DNA of 51,491 nt from Jejubacter sp036620675. GTDB lineage: Bacteria > Pseudomonadota > Gammaproteobacteria > Enterobacterales > Enterobacteriaceae. Both the position numbers and the translations under genes were made by a program. The notes beneath the pieces are model-generated. The model ran no database searches. It had not been told where the DNA came from and was given only the letters and a program-made list of their open reading frames with translations. The stretch's first letter is position 1. The number at the start of each line of letters is the position of its first letter. This document shows, piece by piece, positions 46,657 through 51,491 of the stretch. The DNA is taken from NCBI GenBank assembly GCA_036620675.1, contig JAZHEE010000030.1. One strand, written 5' to 3'.

Positions 46657-47007
46657 GCACTTCTCCCTCATTACAACGGACCGTCCGCAGACGGATATTT
46701 TCGATGTCGGGACTATGGCGGATTGCCGCAAACGGGGAATCCTCCACCCTGATGCTTTTTTGTGGGGGAGGAGGCGGGAGGATGAGGGAATGAAGCACCG
46801 ACACCAATGCGCCGCGGCGTCGCTATTTTCGTGATCCAGTGACCATTCCTGGTCGCCTTTTTATGTGCGCCAGCACACATTAATGGCATTTATGCTACCG
46901 GGATCACACCTGGAGGGGGTGGGGCGTAGGCTCCGGGAGGATGAGAAGCGCTTGCCCGCAACGCAGACTGGGAACCGTACTCTATATACCATCAAAAGGA
47001 CGGGACT
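46657..47007. promoter_or_regulatory. malK-malE divergent control region (MalT boxes, CRP site)
   Basis: MalT boxes: GGGGAGGAGG at 46766-46775 (perfect consensus), GAGGATGAGG at 46779-46788 and GAGGATGAGA at 46937-46946, with a looser G-rich box at 46911-46924. A CRP-like palindrome, TATGTGCGCCAGCACACATTA, lies at 46862-46882, and GGATCACAC near 46900 is a further half-site. The grouping matches the E. coli malEp-malKp architecture of MalT clusters flanking CRP sites. Confidence 0.85.
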
Positions 47008-48198
47008 ATGAAAATCAAAACCGGCGCTCGCCTCCTCGCGCTATCCGCGCTAACGACGGTGATGTTCTCCGCCTCCGCGTTTGCCAAAATTGAAGAAGGC
47101 AAACTGGTTATCTGGATTAACGGTGATAAAGGCTATAACGGCCTGGCCGAGGTGGGAAAGAAGTTCGAGCAGGATACCGGTATTAAGGTAAGCGTTGAAC
47201 ACCCGGACAAGCTGGAAGAGAAATACCCCCAGGTCGCCGCCACCGGCGATGGCCCGGATATCATTTTCTGGGCTCATGACCGCTTCGGCGGCTACGCTCA
47301 GTCTGGCCTGCTGGCTGAAATCACCCCGGATAAAGCCTTCCAGGATAAAGTTTACGACTTCACCTGGGACGCGGTGCGCTACAACGGCAAGCTGATCGCC
47401 TATCCCATTGCGGTAGAAGCCCTGTCGCTGATTTACAACAAAGATCTGGTTCCGAATCCGCCGAAGAGCTGGGAAGAGATCCCGGCGCTGGATAAAAAAC
47501 TGCGCGCCAACGGCAAGAGCGCCATCATGTTCAACCTGCAGGAGCCCTACTTCACCTGGCCGCTGATCGCCGCCGACGGCGGATACGCTTTCAAAATGGA
47601 AAAAGGCCACTATGACGTGAAGGACGTTGGTGTCAACAACGCCGGTTCCAAAGCGGGTCTGAGCTTCCTGGTCGATATGATCAAGAATAAACAGATGAAC
47701 GCCGACACCGACTACTCCATCGCCGAAGCGGCTTTTAACAAAGGCAATACTGCCATGACCATTAACGGTCCCTGGGCGTGGGCCAATATCGATAAGAGCA
47801 AGGTGAATTACGGCGTCACCACGCTGCCGACCTTTAACGGCAAGCCGTCTAAACCTTTTGCCGGGGTACTGAGCGCCGGTATCAACGCCGCCAGTCCGAA
47901 TAAAGAGCTGGCGAAGGAGTTTCTGGAAAACTACCTGATGACCGACGACGGTCTGGACGCCGTGAACAAAGATAAGCCGCTGGGCGCCGTGGCGCTGAAA
48001 TCCTACCAGGAAAAGCTGGAGAAGGATCCGCGTATCGCCGCCACCATGCAGAACGCTCGTAACGGCGAAATCATGCCGAATATCCCGCAGATGTCCGCTT
48101 TCTGGTACGCCACGCGTACCGCAGTCATCAATGCCATTACCGGCCGTCAGAGCGTCGATACTGCCCTGAATGACGCCCAGGAGCGAATCACTAAGTAA
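47008..48198 (+). CDS. malE: Maltose/maltodextrin-binding protein MalE
   Basis: 396 aa precursor, identical in length to E. coli MalE. The signal peptide is 26 residues (ends SASAFA, then KIEEGK). Substrate-binding aromatics are present in VIWINGDKGYNGL, WGAHD-equivalent IIFWAHDRFGGY, EPYFTWPL and MSAFWYATRTAV. It delivers maltose to MalFGK2 and is the first gene of malEFG. Confidence 0.98.
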   Translation: MKIKTGARLLALSALTTVMFSASAFAKIEEGKLVIWINGDKGYNGLAEVGKKFEQDTGIKVSVEHPDKLEEKYPQVAATGDGPDIIFWAHDRFGGYAQSGLLAEITPDKAFQDKVYDFTWDAVRYNGKLIAYPIAVEALSLIYNKDLVPNPPKSWEEIPALDKKLRANGKSAIMFNLQEPYFTWPLIAADGGYAFKMEKGHYDVKDVGVNNAGSKAGLSFLVDMIKNKQMNADTDYSIAEAAFNKGNTAMTINGPWAWANIDKSKVNYGVTTLPTFNGKPSKPFAGVLSAGINAASPNKELAKEFLENYLMTDDGLDAVNKDKPLGAVALKSYQEKLEKDPRIAATMQNARNGEIMPNIPQMSAFWYATRTAVINAITGRQSVDTALNDAQERITK

Positions 48199-48205
48199 AC
48201 CAGGA

Positions 48206-48234
48206 GCGGCCCTGTTGCGCGAATGCAGGGCCGC
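48206..48234 (+). terminator. Hairpin in the malE-malF gap
   Basis: GCGGCCCTG (48206-48214) and CAGGGCCGC (48226-48234), a perfect 9-bp stem with an 11-nt loop and no T-run. In E. coli a REP structure in the same gap stabilises malE mRNA and lowers malF expression. A similar role is likely here. Confidence 0.7.
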
Positions 48235-48263
48235 AGAGCATCCCGTTACAGAGGAATGACCCC

Positions 48264-49799
48264 ATGGATGTCGTTAAAAAGTCTTTCTGGCAGAGCGATG
48301 CTATCAGGTGGCTGGCCATTACCGGGCTGGGCCTGCTGTCAGGTTATCTTGTGGTTTTGATGTACGCCCAGGGGGAGTACCTGTTCGCCATACTGACGCT
48401 GGTGCTTTGCTCAGTTGGCCTCTATATTTTCGCTAACCGCCGCGCCTACGCCTGGCGTTACGTCTACCCGGGACTGGCCGGTATGGGGCTGTTCGTCCTG
48501 TTCCCGCTGGTCGCCACCATCGCCATCGCCTTTACCAACTACAGCAGTACCAACCAGCTCACCTTTGAGCGCGCCCAACAGGTATTGATGGATCGTACCT
48601 ATCAGGCAGGTAAGGCACTCAATTTTGGTCTTTATCCTCAGCAGGATAAATGGCGCCTGGCCCTGAGCGACGGCGATCGGCATTATCTTTCCGAGCCGTT
48701 CTCCTTTGGCGGCAAGCAGACGCTTGAGATGCACGCGACAGGGGCCCTGCCGGAAAGCGAACGCGCCACCCTGCGCGTGATTACCCAAAACCGCCAGGCG
48801 CTAAGCGCCATCACCGCCAGACTGCCGGATGAAAGCAAACTGGTGATGAGCTCCCTGCGTCAGTTTTCCGGTACCCGGCCACTCTATACCCTGGCCGATG
48901 ACGGTACCCTGCTCAATAATCAGAGCGGCGTGAGCTACCGCCCAAACGACCATATCGGTTTCTATGAGTCGGTCAATGCCGACGGCAGCTGGGCCGGCAA
49001 GCGGCTCAGCCCGGGCTATACCGTGACCATCGGCTGGGATAACTTCACCCGGGTCTTCACCGATGAGGGGATCCAAAAACCCTTCTTCGCCATCTTTGTC
49101 TGGACCGTGGTCTTCTCAGTGTTGACGGTAATTCTGACCGTCGCCGTCGGTATGGTGCTGGCCTGCGTGGTACAGTGGGAATCCCTGAAGGGCAAGGCTA
49201 TCTACCGGGTCCTGCTGATTTTGCCCTACGCCGTTCCGTCGTTTATCTCCATTCTGATCTTCAAGGGTCTGTTCAACCAGAGCTTTGGTGAGATCAACAT
49301 GATGCTTAACGCGCTGTTCGGCATTAATCCTGCCTGGTTCACCGACCCGAATACGGCGCGCGCCATGCTGATTATCGTCAATACCTGGCTGGGCTACCCC
49401 TACATGATGATTTTGTGCATGGGGCTTTTGAAAGCGATTCCCGACGATCTCTATGAAGCCTCGGCCATGGACGGTGCCGGCCCGTTCCAAAACTTCTTCC
49501 GCATCACGCTGCCGCTGCTGCTTAAGCCACTAACGCCGCTGATGATTGCCAGCTTCGCCTTTAACTTTAACAACTTCGTGCTGATTCAACTACTGACCAA
49601 CGGCGGCCCGGACAGGCTGGGCACCACCACGCCAGCAGGCTATACCGACCTGCTGGTGAGCTACACCTATCGTATCGCTTTCGAAGGAGGCGGCGGTCAG
49701 GACTTCGGTCTGGCAGCGGCTATCGCTACGCTTATCTTCCTGCTGGTGGGGGCGCTCGCCATCGTGAATCTGAAAGCCACGCGCATGAAGTTTGACTAG
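48264..49799 (+). CDS. malF: Maltose transporter permease MalF
   Basis: 511 aa (E. coli 514). The N-terminal helices (about 15-60 and 75-95) precede a large periplasmic P2 loop (about 96-270) that contacts MalE. Five further helices follow. The EAA loop is EASAMDGAGPFQNFFRITLP near 400, which docks on MalK. All parts are collinear with E. coli MalF. Confidence 0.97.
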   Translation: MDVVKKSFWQSDAIRWLAITGLGLLSGYLVVLMYAQGEYLFAILTLVLCSVGLYIFANRRAYAWRYVYPGLAGMGLFVLFPLVATIAIAFTNYSSTNQLTFERAQQVLMDRTYQAGKALNFGLYPQQDKWRLALSDGDRHYLSEPFSFGGKQTLEMHATGALPESERATLRVITQNRQALSAITARLPDESKLVMSSLRQFSGTRPLYTLADDGTLLNNQSGVSYRPNDHIGFYESVNADGSWAGKRLSPGYTVTIGWDNFTRVFTDEGIQKPFFAIFVWTVVFSVLTVILTVAVGMVLACVVQWESLKGKAIYRVLLILPYAVPSFISILIFKGLFNQSFGEINMMLNALFGINPAWFTDPNTARAMLIIVNTWLGYPYMMILCMGLLKAIPDDLYEASAMDGAGPFQNFFRITLPLLLKPLTPLMIASFAFNFNNFVLIQLLTNGGPDRLGTTTPAGYTDLLVSYTYRIAFEGGGGQDFGLAAAIATLIFLLVGALAIVNLKATRMKFD

Positions 49800-49803
49800 A
49801 AAT

Positions 49804-49925
49804 GATTTCCAGGCGTATCTGGCGCAGTCAGTTTGGATACGGACAGCGTACAGGAACCGGAGCGTACATAAAGTACGTGAGGATTCCGAGCACTGCCCGG
49901 GTTCAAAATGACAAGTAAAGTAGCC
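49804..49925. repeat. Palindromic element between malF and malG
   Basis: About 120 bp with an imperfect stem around GGAACCGGAGCGTAC / GTACGTGAGGATTCC (roughly 49853-49887, loop ATAAA). It fills a gap that is only a few bases in E. coli. It is not an ERIC by its ends, and I cannot name the family with certainty. It is presumably transcribed within malEFG mRNA. The MshEN/ORF frames crossing it are not credible genes. Confidence 0.65.
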
Positions 49926-49952
49926 TGATAGCAGACTAAAGGAGTACATACC

Positions 49953-50843
49953 ATGGCTATGGTCCAACCCAAATCTCAACAATGGCGGCTGTTCGGTACT
50001 CACCTGCTGCTGCTGCTGTTTATCGCGGCAATTATGTTCCCGCTGCTGATGGTTATTACCATTTCACTGCGCCCGGGCAACTTCGCCACCGGTAGCCTGA
50101 TTCCCGATCAGATCTCCTGGGAACACTGGCGACTGGCGCTGGGCTTTAGCGTGGAGCACGCCGATGGCCGCGTGACCCCGCCGCCCTTCCCGGTGCTGCT
50201 GTGGCTGTGGAACTCGGTCAAGGTGGCAGGAATTACCGCACTGGGTATTGTGTCGCTGTCTACCACCTGCGCTTACGCCTTTGCCCGTATGCGTTTCCCG
50301 GGTAAGGCGACGCTGCTGAAAGGGATGCTGATTTTCCAGATGTTCCCGGCGGTACTGTCGCTGGTGGCGTTATACGCCCTGTTCGACAGGCTGGGCCAGT
50401 ATATTCCGATGATTGGTCTGAATACCCACGGCGGGGTGATCTTCGCTTACCTGGGCGGCATCGCGCTGCACGTCTGGACCATCAAGGGCTACTTTGAAAC
50501 CATTGACAGTTCGCTGGAAGAAGCGGCGGCGCTGGACGGCGCCACGCCGTGGCAGGCCTTCCGTCTGGTGCTGTTGCCGCTGTCGGTGCCGATTCTGGCG
50601 GTGGTCTTTATTCTGTCATTTATCGCCGCCATTACCGAAGTTCCGGTAGCCTCACTGCTGCTGCGCGATGTGAATAGCTACACCCTGGCGGTGGGTATGC
50701 AGCAGTATCTGAACCCGCAGAACTATCTGTGGGGCGATTTTGCGGCGGCGGCGGTGCTGTCGGCGATTCCTATCACCGTGGTCTTCCTGCTGGCCCAGCG
50801 TTGGCTGGTCAGCGGCCTGACGGCGGGCGGGGTTAAAGGGTAA
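49953..50843 (+). CDS. malG: Maltose transporter permease MalG
   Basis: 296 aa, the same length as E. coli MalG. About six helices, with the EAA loop EAAALDGATPWQAFRLVLLP near 190 for MalK contact. The C-terminus ends LVSGLTAGGVKG, the periplasmic-facing tail that enters the MalE site. The ribosome site AAAGGAG precedes the ATG after the palindromic element. Confidence 0.97.
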   Translation: MAMVQPKSQQWRLFGTHLLLLLFIAAIMFPLLMVITISLRPGNFATGSLIPDQISWEHWRLALGFSVEHADGRVTPPPFPVLLWLWNSVKVAGITALGIVSLSTTCAYAFARMRFPGKATLLKGMLIFQMFPAVLSLVALYALFDRLGQYIPMIGLNTHGGVIFAYLGGIALHVWTIKGYFETIDSSLEEAAALDGATPWQAFRLVLLPLSVPILAVVFILSFIAAITEVPVASLLLRDVNSYTLAVGMQQYLNPQNYLWGDFAAAAVLSAIPITVVFLLAQRWLVSGLTAGGVKG

Positions 50844-50857
50844 CGCCTCATCATTTT

Positions 50858-50985
50858 TATACACAAAATAATTCAAGTTGCATCGCGGCGGCAACTGAAC
50901 GAATCCCCGGGAGCATAGCACTCCTGTGTAACCGGGGGGAGTAAAGGCAGCCAACAAAGAGGCAGCTTGAAGTATGAAGTGTATA
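50858..50985. repeat. ERIC/IRU element downstream of malG
   Basis: Terminal inverted repeat TATACAC (50858-50864) / GTGTATA (50979-50985). Contains AATTCAAGTTGCA, GAATCCCCGGGAGC, GCAGCCAAC and GCTTGAAGTATGA, all ERIC landmarks. 128 bp, the normal full length. Confidence 0.9.
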
Positions 50986-51075
50986 CCTGTGGCTCTCCCG
51001 GTGTTTTTTACCCTGTGCTGCGCCGGGCAGAGAAAAAAGACAATGTCACTGCCACCCTCGTTTCAATGTGCTGTT

Positions 51076-51100
51076 AGCGGCCCACAGGCCGCTTTTTTTT
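51076..51100 (+). terminator. Terminator downstream of malG/ERIC
   Basis: AGCGGCC, loop CACA, GGCCGC, then eight T residues. A strong intrinsic terminator for malEFG, about 230 bp beyond the malG stop. Confidence 0.92.
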
Positions 51101-51177
51101 ATTTATCCTGAGCAGATGATTAATCCTGCCTGGTTTAATAATCACCTTCACCGGATAAGCGATGAAGAATCGGGCTT

Positions 51178-51303
51178 GGTCCGGCCGGTTTGAAATCCGG
51201 CCTGGCCCGCCTGTGGCCTTTCAGATGCCGGTTGCGCTATTTTTGCGACTATGCCGTGTTCTGGAGGAATATGTCACGCTGGCGAAGGTTCCGTTCACCT
51301 TAA
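51178..51303 (-). repeat. Dispersed intergenic repeat, copy D (inverted)
   Basis: Reverse complement of copies A-C, bounded by the GGCCGG/CCGGCC hairpin (51183-51202) and the AAGGTTCCGTTCACC end. It lacks the roughly 34-nt segment between two GCAT words present in copies A-C, as expected of a deletion between short direct repeats. Confidence 0.8.
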
Positions 51304-51491
51304 GGGGATTTTTATATGTCGGTTGCGGAACCGGTAAATCTACATTGAAGAGCCGTATTCCGGGAAATATGTCACGTTGGCGAAGGTTCCGTTCACCTTA
51401 AGGGGATTTTTATATGTCGGTTGCGGAACCGGTGAATCTACAGTGAAGAGCCGTATTCCGGGAAATATGTCACGTTGGCGAAGGTTCCGTT
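51271..51491 (+). repeat. 98-bp direct tandem repeat, truncated by window edge
   Basis: ATGTCACG(C/T)TGGCGAAGG recurs at 51271, 51369 and 51467, exactly 98 bp apart, with nearly identical intervening sequence (units differ at a few bases). Each unit carries two very short ATG frames, MSRWRRFRSP* and MSVAEPVNL(H/Q)*, the first preceded by GGAGGAAT in the first unit. The array continues beyond the window, so total copy number is unknown. Confidence 0.9.

Noticed and set aside
51271..51491. CRISPR-like periodic repeats
   Set aside because: The whole 98-bp unit repeats, with no variable spacers, and no cas genes are present.

Overview
This window comes from a GC-rich enterobacterium (family Enterobacteriaceae or a close relative). 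The evidence is a complete E. coli-type formate hydrogenlyase (FHL) gene set, a complete mal regulon, an nfrBA-ybcH locus, and ERIC-type palindromic repeats. Most proteins align almost end to end with their E. coli counterparts, several with identical catalytic residue numbers. I cannot resolve the genus from sequence alone. No rRNA, tRNA, CRISPR array or intact insertion sequence was seen.

Layout. 1-654: copies of a dispersed, inverted-repeat-rich intergenic repeat. 655-1263: a small SAM methyltransferase. 1359-7283 (minus): fhlA and hypABCDE, with an ERIC element between hypE and fhlA. 7511-15343 (plus): hycABCDEFGHI. 15691-21712 (plus): hydN, a cysteine-type fdhF paralog, hypF and a NiCoT nickel permease. 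21908-24055 (plus): the canonical selenocysteine fdhF, read through an in-frame TGA. 24099-25424 (minus): an FAD amine/amino-acid oxidase-like protein. 25710-26901: a short candidate leader ORF, a TauE/SafE permease and a DUF1634 membrane protein. 27446-33525: nfrB-nfrA-ybcH (glycan export and phage N4 receptor). 33526-34097: more of the dispersed repeat. 34098-50843: a consolidated maltose regulon (malQ, malP, divergent malT, an rpn-family pseudogene, malM-lamB-malK, divergent malE-malF-malG). 50844-51491: ERIC, terminator and the dispersed repeat again, here passing into a 98-bp tandem array cut by the window edge.

How it works together. Formate is oxidised by FdhH. Electrons pass through HycB, HycF and HycG to the NiFe hydrogenase HycE, on the membrane arm HycC/HycD. 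HypA-F, HycH and HycI build and process the NiFe centre, and the NiCoT permease probably supplies nickel. Four sigma-54 (-24/-12) promoters (hypA, hycA, hydN, fdhF) with FhlA-like upstream sites tie all of this to FhlA, so one 22-kb block holds nearly the whole FHL regulon. The two FdhH paralogs differ at active-site residue 140 (Sec versus Cys), which suggests selenium-dependent and selenium-independent versions of the same enzyme. The mal block likewise places the regulator MalT, transport (LamB, MalEFGK, MalM) and cytoplasmic breakdown (MalP, MalQ) side by side. In E. coli these sit at two distant loci.

The most unusual elements are the Sec/Cys FdhH pair with the degraded SECIS relic, and the dispersed repeat family that brackets the FHL-nfr and mal blocks.
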